Source: Pandoraea commovens
Lineage (GTDB): Bacteria > Pseudomonadota > Gammaproteobacteria > Burkholderiales > Burkholderiaceae
Reading direction: 5' to 3'
Assembly: GCF_902459615.1 (NCBI RefSeq)
Contig: NZ_CABPSA010000016.1
Location: 1-47,342 of the forward strand
DNA: 47,342 bases
The notes beneath the pieces are model-generated. The model was not told the DNA's origin and did no database searches. It was given only the letters and a program-made list of their open reading frames with translations. A program made the position numbers and the translations under genes. Below, piece by piece: positions 29,450-37,719 of the stretch; the stretch's first letter is position 1; each line of letters starts with the position of its first letter.

Positions 29450-30382
29450 ATGCCCCTGACCCGTGTCACGCTGCGCCAGTTCGAAGCACTGGTGGCCATC
29501 GCCGAATTGCATAGCTTTGCCGAGGCGGGCAATCGCCTGGGACTCACGTCCTCCGCCATCAGTCAGTTGGTCGCCGAGCTAGAGTCGGTACTCGGTTTTC
29601 GCATCTTCGACCGCACCACGCGGCGCGTCGCGCTTTCCAGCGCCGGGCGCGATTTTCTGGCGTCCGCCGAGTCGGTGCTGCGTTATGTGCAGGCGGCCGA
29701 GAAAACGGCCGACGACTTGCGCAACCGCGCCGCAGGCATCGTGCGTGTCGGTGCACCGCTGGTGCTGGCCAGCATGGCACTGCCCGCTGCGATTCGCGAA
29801 TACGCCGCCTCGCGGCCGAAGGTTGTGGTGCGTGTGGTCGATACCCCCGTCGATGCGCTCATCGATCATGTCGCCAATGGCGATCTCGACATTGCCATCG
29901 GTCCGAATCGCGCGACGGGGGCGCATGTGGCCGGTACGCCCGCGTTCGATAGCCCGTGGGTGTTGTGGTGCGCGCCGGAGCATCCGCTTGCGCGTCGCAA
30001 GCGCGTGCGATGGACTGACCTGCGCGACACGCCGCTCGTCGCCGCCGGTCGCGATCACGAGCGCAGCGTCGCGCAGATGCGTCAGTCTGCGCCGCCCGAC
30101 GCGCGCATCACGTCCATCGATGTCGTCGACAACGTGACGACGGCGCTCGGCGTCGCCTCGCAGGGATTGGCCGCGACGCTGACACCCGGCTATGTGGCGG
30201 CGCTTGCCCATCCGTTCGGTTTGCTGATGCGTCGTGTGATCTCGCCCGAAACGATTCGGCAAGTGTGTGTTTACCGACCGGTGTCGCGCGCGCCGTCGCC
30301 AGCGGCGGAAGGGTTCGCGCAATTTCTGCTGGAGTGGCTGCCGCAGTGGAATGCACGGATCATGGAGACCGCCAAGACGTGA
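29450..30382 (+). CDS. LysR-family transcriptional regulator
   Basis: 310-aa regulator with an N-terminal winged helix-turn-helix (TLRQFEALVAIAELHSFAEA, LGLTSSAISQLVAELE, RIFDRTTRRVALSSAGRDFL) and a C-terminal ligand-binding domain. It diverges from the tyrB-transporter pair, the usual position for a LysR activator. The ATG at 29450 matches the family start; an in-frame GTG at 29426 would lie within the shared operator. Neither has a strong ribosome site. The shared element at hpaH suggests it also controls the hpa operon. Confidence 0.9.
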   Translation: MPLTRVTLRQFEALVAIAELHSFAEAGNRLGLTSSAISQLVAELESVLGFRIFDRTTRRVALSSAGRDFLASAESVLRYVQAAEKTADDLRNRAAGIVRVGAPLVLASMALPAAIREYAASRPKVVVRVVDTPVDALIDHVANGDLDIAIGPNRATGAHVAGTPAFDSPWVLWCAPEHPLARRKRVRWTDLRDTPLVAAGRDHERSVAQMRQSAPPDARITSIDVVDNVTTALGVASQGLAATLTPGYVAALAHPFGLLMRRVISPETIRQVCVYRPVSRAPSPAAEGFAQFLLEWLPQWNARIMETAKT

Positions 30383-30495
30383 TTCACGACGTGGGCATGA
30401 CGATGTCAGGCGCACCACATGCGCGAGAAAGCAACATTTCGGTAATTAAAATTACGAAAAGAAAACCGGATTCGATGATTTAAATAGTTAGTTCT

Positions 30496-30523
30496 CGATA
30501 CGCGCTGAAATGTCGGCGTATCG
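30496..30523 (+). repeat. Inverted repeat upstream of the autotransporter
   Basis: CGATACGC / GCGTATCG, 8-bp arms with a 12-base spacer, in the AT-rich 272-bp gap after the LysR gene and 132 nt before the autotransporter start. It could be an operator or an RNA hairpin. Confidence 0.3.
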
Positions 30524-30654
30524 ATGCGTGAGCGTGTTGTAGTTTTCGATGCGATTGGTTTAGTGTTTACTCAAGCGTCCTCTGAGATGCTGCGCTTCCA
30601 ATGCTTCGTATTGCTACTGATGTGTCTGCTTGACTCCATCCCCCAGGAGGTAGA

Positions 30655-33600
30655 GTGACTCACGCCAAGCACGAATGCTTACCCCGTCGCCGTTCCCTCG
30701 CGACGGCGGTTTCTCTGGTCTTTCTTCTCGCTGGTGCTGCCCACGCGCAGACCTATCCGCTGCCCGAAATCGTCTCCGGCACCACGCTCACTTACGAGCA
30801 GTATTACGACGGCAATGTCGTGCCGGTCGGTGTGATTCAGGGGAGTGTGACGATTCACCCTGTGCCGCCGTATCCGGCACAACTCGGCGGTGCCGGGATC
30901 TCGGTGTTTCGCGGCGCGAGCGTCACGATCAATCCGAATCTCGGTGTTCCCGGCGTCGTGGCGGTGACATCGGACTACCGCGCGGGTGCGCCGAACGACG
31001 CGCTTTACATCGCGAACGGCACCGTCAATATCGTGGCGAGTCAGGCGGGCGTGCTGCTGACCGGTGTCGGCGAGCAGGTGCACGGCGTCTACATGCCTGA
31101 ATCGTCGCAAGGCAGCTCGGTACTGACCGGTGCCAATGTGACGATTGTGACCACGGGCCTGAAGGCCGACGGCATGCGCCCCTACGGCGCATCGTCGACC
31201 ATCAATCTGAGCGACACGTCGATCACCGTGAACGGTCAGGACAGCTGGGGCGTGCGTTCCTGGGGCGGCAGCAACATCACGCTCACGAACTCGACGGTGA
31301 CGTCGAACGGTGCGGTCGGTACGGGCACCGGGGCAGGCGCGGGCGGTGTGCAGGTGTACAACGGCTCTATCGCCAACATCAATGGCAACTCGACCATCAC
31401 GACTGCGGTGGCAGGCAATCTCGGACTGAACGCAGAGTCGGGCGGCACGCTGAACACGAACACCGACCCCAACACACCCGGCACCGTGACCGTCAGCACG
31501 ACCGGCGCGGGCAGCCACGCCGTGCGCATCGGTACGGCGAACGGCAATCTGAACCGGTTGAGTCTTTCGACCACGCAGAACTCGACCTACGGCTTGCTCG
31601 TGAACGGCACGTCGACCGTCACTGGATCGCAGGTCGCGGTGAACACGCAAGGCACCTCCGCCTATGGCATGTGGATCTCCGGCAGCACGACGGCCACGCT
31701 GAACGGCGGTTCGATCACCACGCAGGGACAAACGGCCTACGGTCTGCTTTCCGGCAGCGGCGCGGCGACGGTGAATCTCTCCGACTTCGCCATCGCCACG
31801 CACGGCACGCAGGCCTACGGCATTTATGGGTGGACGGGTAGCACGACCAACTTTGCCGGTGGCGCCATCACGACCGATCAGGCGAGCACTTACGGCATCT
31901 ACGCCAACGCGGGGACGGTCAACCTGCTGCGTAGCAGCGCGACCGGCGCGGGGACCTCGATCACCACGGCTGGGACCAACGCGTACGCCGTGCGCATCCA
32001 GAACGGCGGCATATTCAATGCGACTGGCGCGACGATACGTAGCACAGGCGCTGGCACGGCGGCCATCGTGTTCGACGCCCCGCAGACGCTAAGCGGTGTC
32101 CTGATATCGGCCCCGACGCCGGGCCTGCCGACGCTGCCCGCGACGACCCCGTTGCTCCCGTCGTCCGATCCGGCACCGCCGTTCGCCATCGACACACCGG
32201 TCCCCGCTGCGCCGACGGATCTCGGCAGCGATGTTCCATCGCCCGCGCTGACCGCCGTGTCGCGCGCAGGCATCGCCGCCCCGTTGCGCGCGGGCGGCTA
32301 CAACATGACCTTGCAGGACACGACGGTGACGTCGGACAACGGCGTCGCGTTGTGGATCTACGGCGGCATCGCCAACGTCAATCTGACGAACTCGACGCTG
32401 AGTGGCGGTGGTGGTGCGATCAATGCATCGGCCCGCTCCGGTTTGGGCGCGACGCTCAATCTCGACGCCAGCAACTCGACCATCACGGGACGTATTTACA
32501 CGGACAGCAGCAGCACGTCGGTCGTGAACCTGAGCAACAACAGCGTCTGGCATGTGACGGCGTCGTCCAACGTCACCGAGCTGAACAATGCCAACAGCCT
32601 GATCGATTTTCCGGTGACGGCGTTGCTCACCTCCGCGCCGACCAGCCAGGGGTCGTATCGCAATGTGACGATCGGCAACGGGTACACCGGCGGTAGTGGC
32701 GCGGTCGCGCTCAACACGTATCTGAACGAAGGCGGCGCGCTGTCGAATCAGTACACCGACCGTCTGCTCATTCAGGGCAGCGCGATCGGCACGACGACGC
32801 TGCGTATCAGGCCGACGACGGGCAGCCCGGGCGCGCTGACGTCGCCCAGCGGGGTGATTACCAACAACGAAGGGATTTCGCTGGTGCAGGTGGCAGGGAC
32901 ATCGACGTTCAACGCGTTCAGTCTGCCGGGTGGCTACGTGGTCGCACCGAATTCGCCGTACGAATACCGGATCTACGCCTACGGTCCCGGTTCGGCACAT
33001 GGGGCGGCCGACCCGACGCAGAACCTTGTCAGTACTGGCGCGGGATATTGGGACTACCGGTTGCAGAGCGCTTACGTGTCGCCTGGCGGTGGCGTCGACC
33101 CCGAGGAGCCGGGCAACCCCGGGGGCGGTGTCGACGAGCCGGTGCCCCCGGACGCGCGGCGCGAGGTGGCGCCGCAGGTGGCGTCTTATCTGAGCGCACC
33201 GGCGGCCTTCCTGCAAGCGGGGATGACGGATATCGATTCGTTGCACCGACGTCTGGGCGAAGTGCGCGACGACCGGATCCTCGGCCGCGATCGCGGACCG
33301 GGTGAGATGTTCATGCGCGGTTACGGCGGCAGCTTCAAGTACCGCTCCAACCAGAGCTTTCAGGCGTTCGGCTACGACATGAACGCCGACTACGGTGCGA
33401 TTCAGATCGGCGGCAATCTCTTCAAGCATTTCACCGACAACGGCACGTGGCGCTTCGGTGCGGCCGGCTCGATGGGATGGCTGCATTACGAGCCGAACGC
33501 CATCGACGGACCGAGTACCACGCGCGCGAGCGTTTATCGTCTGTACGGCTATGGGACGTATCAGAGCCAGCAGGGCTGGTACGTGGACGGCATTGCGTCG

Positions 33601-34116
33601 GTCGGCTGGTTCAACGGGCGCACCACGACCGAGGCGCGCGGCGATGTCGCGCCGATGCGGGGCAATAGTTACGCGGCGTCCATCGAGGCCGGGTATCCGC
33701 TGGCGCTCGCGTATGGCATGAATCTCGAACCTCAGTTGCAGTTCGTCGGCCAGCACCTCGGCTTCGACAACGTGACCGATGCCGATGGACTCTCCGTCAA
33801 CATCGGCTCACAGAACCAGTTCACCGGGCGGCTTGGCGTGCGGCTCACGCGTCCCTTCGATGTCAGCACCGGACGCATCACGCCGTACTTCGGGTTCGAC
33901 GTCATCCACGCGTTCGTGGGCGGCACCAGCGTTCAGGTCAGCGACGCGATGTTCCAGACCGGAAGGTACGGCGATTCGATGATGTTCTCGCTGGGGGTGA
34001 ACAGCGTGCAGGGCGCGAGCTTCTCGCTGTACGGTCGTGTGTCGTATCAGAAGAGCTTCGGCACGGGCGGCATGCGCGGCGTGCTGGTGAACGTTGGCGC
34101 GAAATACGCCTTCTGA
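30655..34116 (+). CDS. Autotransporter (type Va secretion) with repetitive passenger
   Basis: 1153-aa surface protein. The signal peptide has a basic start (PRRRSLATAV) and ends AHA-Q after residue 31. The passenger is a Thr/Asn/Gly/Ser-rich series of short repeats such as TAYGMWISGSTTATLNGGSI and TQAYGIYGWTG, typical of a beta-helix. It is broken by a proline-rich segment at about 482-537. A Gly/Pro linker (about 811-835) leads to the C-terminal barrel from about residue 883 (GEMFMRGYGGSF), ending VNVGAKYAF with the terminal Phe needed for outer-membrane assembly. The start is GTG after AGGAGG, with short four-base spacing. Adhesin-like function is likely, but the ligand is unknown. Confidence 0.9.
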   Translation: MTHAKHECLPRRRSLATAVSLVFLLAGAAHAQTYPLPEIVSGTTLTYEQYYDGNVVPVGVIQGSVTIHPVPPYPAQLGGAGISVFRGASVTINPNLGVPGVVAVTSDYRAGAPNDALYIANGTVNIVASQAGVLLTGVGEQVHGVYMPESSQGSSVLTGANVTIVTTGLKADGMRPYGASSTINLSDTSITVNGQDSWGVRSWGGSNITLTNSTVTSNGAVGTGTGAGAGGVQVYNGSIANINGNSTITTAVAGNLGLNAESGGTLNTNTDPNTPGTVTVSTTGAGSHAVRIGTANGNLNRLSLSTTQNSTYGLLVNGTSTVTGSQVAVNTQGTSAYGMWISGSTTATLNGGSITTQGQTAYGLLSGSGAATVNLSDFAIATHGTQAYGIYGWTGSTTNFAGGAITTDQASTYGIYANAGTVNLLRSSATGAGTSITTAGTNAYAVRIQNGGIFNATGATIRSTGAGTAAIVFDAPQTLSGVLISAPTPGLPTLPATTPLLPSSDPAPPFAIDTPVPAAPTDLGSDVPSPALTAVSRAGIAAPLRAGGYNMTLQDTTVTSDNGVALWIYGGIANVNLTNSTLSGGGGAINASARSGLGATLNLDASNSTITGRIYTDSSSTSVVNLSNNSVWHVTASSNVTELNNANSLIDFPVTALLTSAPTSQGSYRNVTIGNGYTGGSGAVALNTYLNEGGALSNQYTDRLLIQGSAIGTTTLRIRPTTGSPGALTSPSGVITNNEGISLVQVAGTSTFNAFSLPGGYVVAPNSPYEYRIYAYGPGSAHGAADPTQNLVSTGAGYWDYRLQSAYVSPGGGVDPEEPGNPGGGVDEPVPPDARREVAPQVASYLSAPAAFLQAGMTDIDSLHRRLGEVRDDRILGRDRGPGEMFMRGYGGSFKYRSNQSFQAFGYDMNADYGAIQIGGNLFKHFTDNGTWRFGAAGSMGWLHYEPNAIDGPSTTRASVYRLYGYGTYQSQQGWYVDGIASVGWFNGRTTTEARGDVAPMRGNSYAASIEAGYPLALAYGMNLEPQLQFVGQHLGFDNVTDADGLSVNIGSQNQFTGRLGVRLTRPFDVSTGRITPYFGFDVIHAFVGGTSVQVSDAMFQTGRYGDSMMFSLGVNSVQGASFSLYGRVSYQKSFGTGGMRGVLVNVGAKYAF

Positions 34117-34172
34117 GGCGCGAGCGGCGCACCCGTCGACGCAGTGTCGCCGGGTGCGGTGAACGTCGGAAC

Positions 34173-34655
34173 TTAGCGACGCTTGGCGTCGGGCGACGGG
34201 AGTGCCGCGAGGTCTTCGCTCAGTTGCGCGCGCAACGTGGCGATGGCCGCAGTGGTGTCGGCGGGCTTCAATTCCTCACGCGCAATGGCCTCGCGCAAGT
34301 GGTGCCGCAGCATTGGATCGCGCGTTTGCGTCAGCGTCTCGCGATAGAACGGCAGGACGTTCTCCGGGTGGCCGCCGATGCGATAGAGATGCGCGATCTC
34401 CTCGGTGGTGCGAACCGCAGCGAAGCCCGGACCGCCGTGACCGGCCGGACCCATAGGGCCACGCGGTCCGGGGCCACCGAAATGCGGGCCCATGCCCGGC
34501 GGCGGTGGCGGCATCTCGCCCGGCGTAGCGGCTTGCGTGCGGGCAGGGGGCGGGGCGTCGGTGGCGGCCGCAGCGGGCAGGCTGACGCCGGTAGCCGTCA
34601 GCGCGAGCATCAGCGCAAGCCCGCTGACGGTCTTACGCATCGAAATCTTGATCAT
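34173..34655 (-). CDS. Exported Pro/Gly-rich protein of unknown function
   Basis: 160-aa protein with a signal peptide (KTVSGLALMLALTATGVSL, cleavage near AAAA-TD, residue 31). A Pro/Gly/Met/His-rich segment follows at about 34-80 (MPPPPPGMGPHFGGPGPRGP), then a helical region with paired Arg/Glu (LREAIAREELK). It ends KRR. GGAG lies five bases before the ATG. I do not recognise the family; the histidine- and methionine-containing segment might bind metal, which is a guess. Confidence 0.75.
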   Translation of the reverse strand: MIKISMRKTVSGLALMLALTATGVSLPAAAATDAPPPARTQAATPGEMPPPPPGMGPHFGGPGPRGPMGPAGHGGPGFAAVRTTEEIAHLYRIGGHPENVLPFYRETLTQTRDPMLRHHLREAIAREELKPADTTAAIATLRAQLSEDLAALPSPDAKRR

Positions 34656-34931
34656 ATGGACTCCATATCAAATGCGTTCACTGAATTGTCGAACGACGGG
34701 GCCAAGCGTAACGCGCCTCGAATGGCGGACAGCGGAGCGGTAACGACGTGTAAGGCGGCTAGCGGGTGTGAAGGTCGGTGCGGGTGGCTGGCGAAGACGA
34801 TAGACGCCCGTGGTCGGCGCTTCTTTGAGGGGATGATGCGCACCGGAGTGCGGCGGTACACTGGCGCGGCTGCCCGGCAAACTTTGCGTGGGCGTTGTTG
34901 TCTATCTCGCCTCAGCGTTCGAGGAGCCTGT

Positions 34932-35384
34932 ATGACCACCGAAGCCACCCAAGCCAACGAATCTGCCGCATCCACCGGCCATGCGCATCCAGCGAGCGTT
35001 ACGTCGCTACGCAGCCCGGTCGACTTCTACGCCACGCTCACTCGCGTGATCGACACGCTTAAGCAGCACGGCATGACCATCTTCGCCGACATCGACCAGA
35101 GCGCGGCGGCGGCCTCGGCGGGGACATCGCTGCGTCCGACCCGGCTGGTGCTGTTCGGTAATCCGAAGGGCGGTACGCCCGTGATGGCCGCAAACCCCCA
35201 CGCAGGACTGGAACTGCCATTGAAAGTGATGGTGTGGGCAGCGAGCGCCGACGACGTGCGGGTGGATTTCCTGAATCCCGGACCGTCGCTGAGCGCGCTG
35301 TACGGCATCGACTCCGCGCAAGTGGCGGGGTTCGGCGGTGTGGTGAAACTGCTGGAAGCGGCGCTCACGAAAGCGACGGGATGA
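34932..35384 (+). CDS. DUF302 family protein
   Basis: 150-aa cytoplasmic protein. Its core matches the DUF302 fold: SVDFYATLTRVIDTLKQHGM-like start (residues about 28-48), then TIFADIDQSAAA, LRPTRLVLFGNPKGGTPVM, NPHAGLELPLKVMVW and a short helix at the end. The function of the family is unknown. ATG 34932 follows GAGGAGCCTGT. The 276 bp upstream, between this gene and the divergent exported protein, show no other gene. Confidence 0.82.
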   Translation: MTTEATQANESAASTGHAHPASVTSLRSPVDFYATLTRVIDTLKQHGMTIFADIDQSAAAASAGTSLRPTRLVLFGNPKGGTPVMAANPHAGLELPLKVMVWAASADDVRVDFLNPGPSLSALYGIDSAQVAGFGGVVKLLEAALTKATG

Positions 35385-35664
35385 GCATCAGTGGGTTCGG
35401 ATGTCGAAACGACGTATAGCGCTGGACGGACGACACGCGTGATTTCTACGTCAGGAGGTCGCGGGGCGCATCGCGTGAGGAGGCTTCGAGCCTTATCTGG
35501 TGGGCTTTCCGACGCGCTGTGAATCGTCTCAAAAGTCCCTATACTGATTCGGCCTAACTGCGTCTGGCCAGTTCGAACGTGTCGAGTGGCCGCGCCCGAT
35601 CCCCCGCGGGCGTTGTTCGATGTCAGGGCGCAGGCATTTCCCCCTTTTTGATGGAGCAACTTCC

Positions 35665-36375
35665 GTGTCGAACAGTCAATGGATCCGTGTTGAAACCGTG
35701 GATGGCGCCTTCGATGCCTATCTGGCATTGCCGCCGAATGGTAAGACGGCCAACGCCCAGGGCGTCGTGCTGGTGCAGGAAATCTTTGGCGTGAACGAGC
35801 ACATTCGTGGCGTGGCCGATCAGTACGCGATGGACGGCTATGTGGTGCTCGCGCCGGACATTTTCTGGCGCTCGGCACCGCGCATCGAACTCGGCTACTC
35901 CGGTGACGACTGGGGCCGTGCGATGGAACTGCGCAAGGCGGTCGACGTCGAGAAAGCGGTGAAGGACGTCGAAGCGACGGTGAAAGCGCTGCGCGGCAAG
36001 CTGGATGCGGGGGCCAAGGTCGCTGCCATCGGCTACTGCTTCGGTGGTCTGCTGTCGTACCTGAGCGCTGCACGCGGTCTGGTCGACGCTGCCGTGCCGT
36101 ACTACGGCGGCGGCATTCACAACTATCTGAGCGAAGCGGCCAACCTCGACGTGCCAACGCAGTTCCACTATGGCGCGCTCGACAGCCACATCACGCCGGA
36201 CATCGTCACGCAGGTGAGCGAAGCCGTGAAGTCGCGTCCGAACACCGAAGTGTTCGTGTACCCGAACGCCGATCACGGCTTCAATTGCTGGTCGCGCGAG
36301 TCGTACCACCAGCCGTCGGCCGCGCTGGCCCACGGCCGTGCGCTCGAATTCCTGGCGAAGTCGTTCGCGAAGTAA
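35665..36375 (+). CDS. Dienelactone hydrolase family protein
   Basis: 236-aa alpha/beta hydrolase, exactly the classical dienelactone hydrolase length. The catalytic triad is visible: C125 in GYCFGG, D173 in GALDSH and H204 in ADHGFNC, with E39 in VQEIFGVNEH. Carboxymethylenebutenolidase activity (opening dienelactones from chlorocatechol or similar routes) is the reference reaction, but many members have unknown substrates. GTG 35665 is chosen because GGAG lies eight bases before it and the length fits; an ATG at 35620 would add 15 residues. Confidence 0.88.
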   Translation: MSNSQWIRVETVDGAFDAYLALPPNGKTANAQGVVLVQEIFGVNEHIRGVADQYAMDGYVVLAPDIFWRSAPRIELGYSGDDWGRAMELRKAVDVEKAVKDVEATVKALRGKLDAGAKVAAIGYCFGGLLSYLSAARGLVDAAVPYYGGGIHNYLSEAANLDVPTQFHYGALDSHITPDIVTQVSEAVKSRPNTEVFVYPNADHGFNCWSRESYHQPSAALAHGRALEFLAKSFAK

Positions 36376-36390
36376 GGCGTTGTTTTCCCC

Positions 36391-36414
36391 TCGATGGCCA
36401 TGTGCGGCCATCGA
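36391..36414 (+). repeat. Hairpin just after the dienelactone hydrolase gene
   Basis: Perfect 9-bp stem TCGATGGCC / GGCCATCGA with a 6-base loop, 16 nt after the stop and 13 nt before the true terminator. It has no T run of its own. Confidence 0.5.
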
Positions 36415-36426
36415 GTCGGTCAACGC

Positions 36427-36459
36427 AAAGAAGCCCGCCGATGCGGGCTTCTTCGTTTT
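36427..36459 (+). terminator. Intrinsic terminator after dienelactone hydrolase
   Basis: Stem AAGAAGCCCGC / GCGGGCTTCTT (36428-36438 with 36443-36453), loop CGAT, then CGTTTTC. Confidence 0.82.
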
Positions 36460-36525
36460 CGTACGTCCTGCTTCATCGACCTACTTCCGACCTGCCGTCG
36501 GCTTTTAGCGGGTGGCGTCCCGGCT

Positions 36526-36553
36526 AAAAAAGCCCGTCGCCGAAGCGACGGGC
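36526..36553 (-). terminator. Intrinsic terminator for the leftward DUF4148 gene
   Basis: Stem GCCCGTCGC / GCGACGGGC (36532-36540 with 36545-36553), loop CGAA. Six A at 36526-36531 become a U run on the minus strand. It lies 163 nt past the DUF4148 stop. Confidence 0.78.
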
Positions 36554-36716
36554 AAAGTCCTGTGCGTCGAACCGCTACGCACAGCGACAGGAGTCTTAGG
36601 TCGGGAAAGACCGGAGATCACACTGAGCACCGGCAACCGGTGCGTCGTTATGCGCAGAACGCGCGCCGCGCCGCGGCCTCTCGTCAGGCAAGAGGTCCGC
36701 AGCGCGGCGAGTTACA
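36554..36716 (-). other. Hairpin-rich 3' region of the DUF4148 transcript
   Basis: 163 non-coding bases ending in the minus-strand terminator. It contains CTGTGCGT / ACGCACAG (36560-36567 with 36577-36584), a CACCGG / CCGGTG stem near 36628-36642, and a long GC-rich imperfect inverted repeat around 36660-36710. It may be a structured 3' UTR or contain a small RNA. No known RNA family was recognised. Confidence 0.4.
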
Positions 36717-37025
36717 TTACGAACCGAAGTAGGTCGTGCCGGCACGTTGCTGGCCGCCCACCGAACCCATCGTGATCGGGGCGCTGGCTGCAACCGGCTG
36801 TGCGCTCGGCGCTGCCTTCGGGTAGACGGCGTCGTGTTGCACCACGAGACCGGCTTGCTGCGCCTGAACGAGTTCTTCACGAACCTGGGCGCGGCTCAGG
36901 GCGCTGGTTTGCGGAACCCACGAGAATTCCGAGGGGCCGTCGAATGCATCGCTGGCGAAAGCCGAACCGGCCGAAACAGCCAGCATTGCAGAAACCAGAG
37001 CCGAAGTAATAAGGGTGCGCTTCAT
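36717..37025 (-). CDS. Small exported DUF4148-type protein
   Basis: 102-aa secreted or periplasmic protein. Signal peptide MKRTLITSALVSAMLAVSAG ends AFA-SDAF. The mature part has SREQV-like SRAQVREELVQAQQAGL followed by a short polar tail ending TTYFGS, the pattern of DUF4148 proteins common in Burkholderiales. Their function is unknown. AGGAG precedes the ATG. Divergent from the next gene across a 151-bp gap. Confidence 0.82.
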   Translation of the reverse strand: MKRTLITSALVSAMLAVSAGSAFASDAFDGPSEFSWVPQTSALSRAQVREELVQAQQAGLVVQHDAVYPKAAPSAQPVAASAPITMGSVGGQQRAGTTYFGS

Positions 37026-37122
37026 GATATTTCTCCTGTCTTTTGAAGGGGGCGATGTTCAATTCATCGTCGACAGTTGAAGTGTATTAATGCGACCCTT
37101 CGCGATAAAGGCGACTTATTAC

Positions 37123-37137
37123 AAGCAACTATTGCTT
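37123..37137. repeat. Small dyad in the DUF4148/HemJ-like intergenic region
   Basis: AAGCAA-CTA-TTGCTT, perfect 6-bp arms, in the AT-rich gap between two divergent genes. It may be an operator. Confidence 0.3.
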
Positions 37138-37176
37138 AAATAGAAATAATCGTTCGGACCTTATAGGAGACACCCG

Positions 37177-37575
37177 ATGCTCTATCTCTGGATCAAGGCG
37201 GTGCACCTGATCGCCGTCATCACGTTCATTGCGGGGCTTGTGACGATGGCGCTGGGCGGGCGTCTGGCGCAGCCCGAGTGGCGTCGCGTGGCGCGACGGG
37301 CGGACTACGCACTCGCGTCACCGGCATTGATCGTGGTGTGGATCACGGGGCCGACGCTCGCCATCATGGCCAACTGGTGGCACGCCCCCTGGCTCATGGC
37401 CAAGCTTGTGTTCGTGATCGTCGTGTCTGCATTACACGGTCGGCTGTCGGCCACGTTGCGACGTCTGGAGCGCGACGGGGGCACGCAGCCACCCGCCGTG
37501 TTCGGACGTGCGCTGCCCGTCACCCTCATTTCCATGGCGATCATCGTCGCGCTCGTGATCGTGAAACCGTTCTGA
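37177..37575 (+). CDS. Small four-span membrane protein, HemJ/CopD-like
   Basis: 132-aa inner-membrane protein with about four predicted spans (residues 4-27, 44-66, 72-88 and 112-130). The start LYLWIKAVHLIAVITFIAGL with an early His, the RRADYALASPALI segment and the WLMAKLVFVIVVSALHG segment resemble the HemJ (UPF0093) / CopD-like superfamily. HemJ oxidises protoporphyrinogen IX; whether this shorter protein does so is uncertain. AGGAG precedes the ATG. Confidence 0.6.
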   Translation: MLYLWIKAVHLIAVITFIAGLVTMALGGRLAQPEWRRVARRADYALASPALIVVWITGPTLAIMANWWHAPWLMAKLVFVIVVSALHGRLSATLRRLERDGGTQPPAVFGRALPVTLISMAIIVALVIVKPF

Positions 37576-37719
37576 GCGGTGCGAGGATTGCAATGACGCG
37601 GTAAGGGATTCGACCCGGATTCGGCCGGGTTGGGGCTTGGTAGGGGCGTGTGGGCGGTGTTACGCTGACGACGTCGCCAAATACGTCCCAAATTTCGCCT
37701 TTTTTGAGGCTTGGTCCCA

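Noticed and set aside
34224-34931. Long N-terminal extension of the DUF302 gene in the same open frame
   Set aside because: It would run antisense through the exported-protein gene and has no conserved sequence; a good ribosome site precedes the ATG at 34932.
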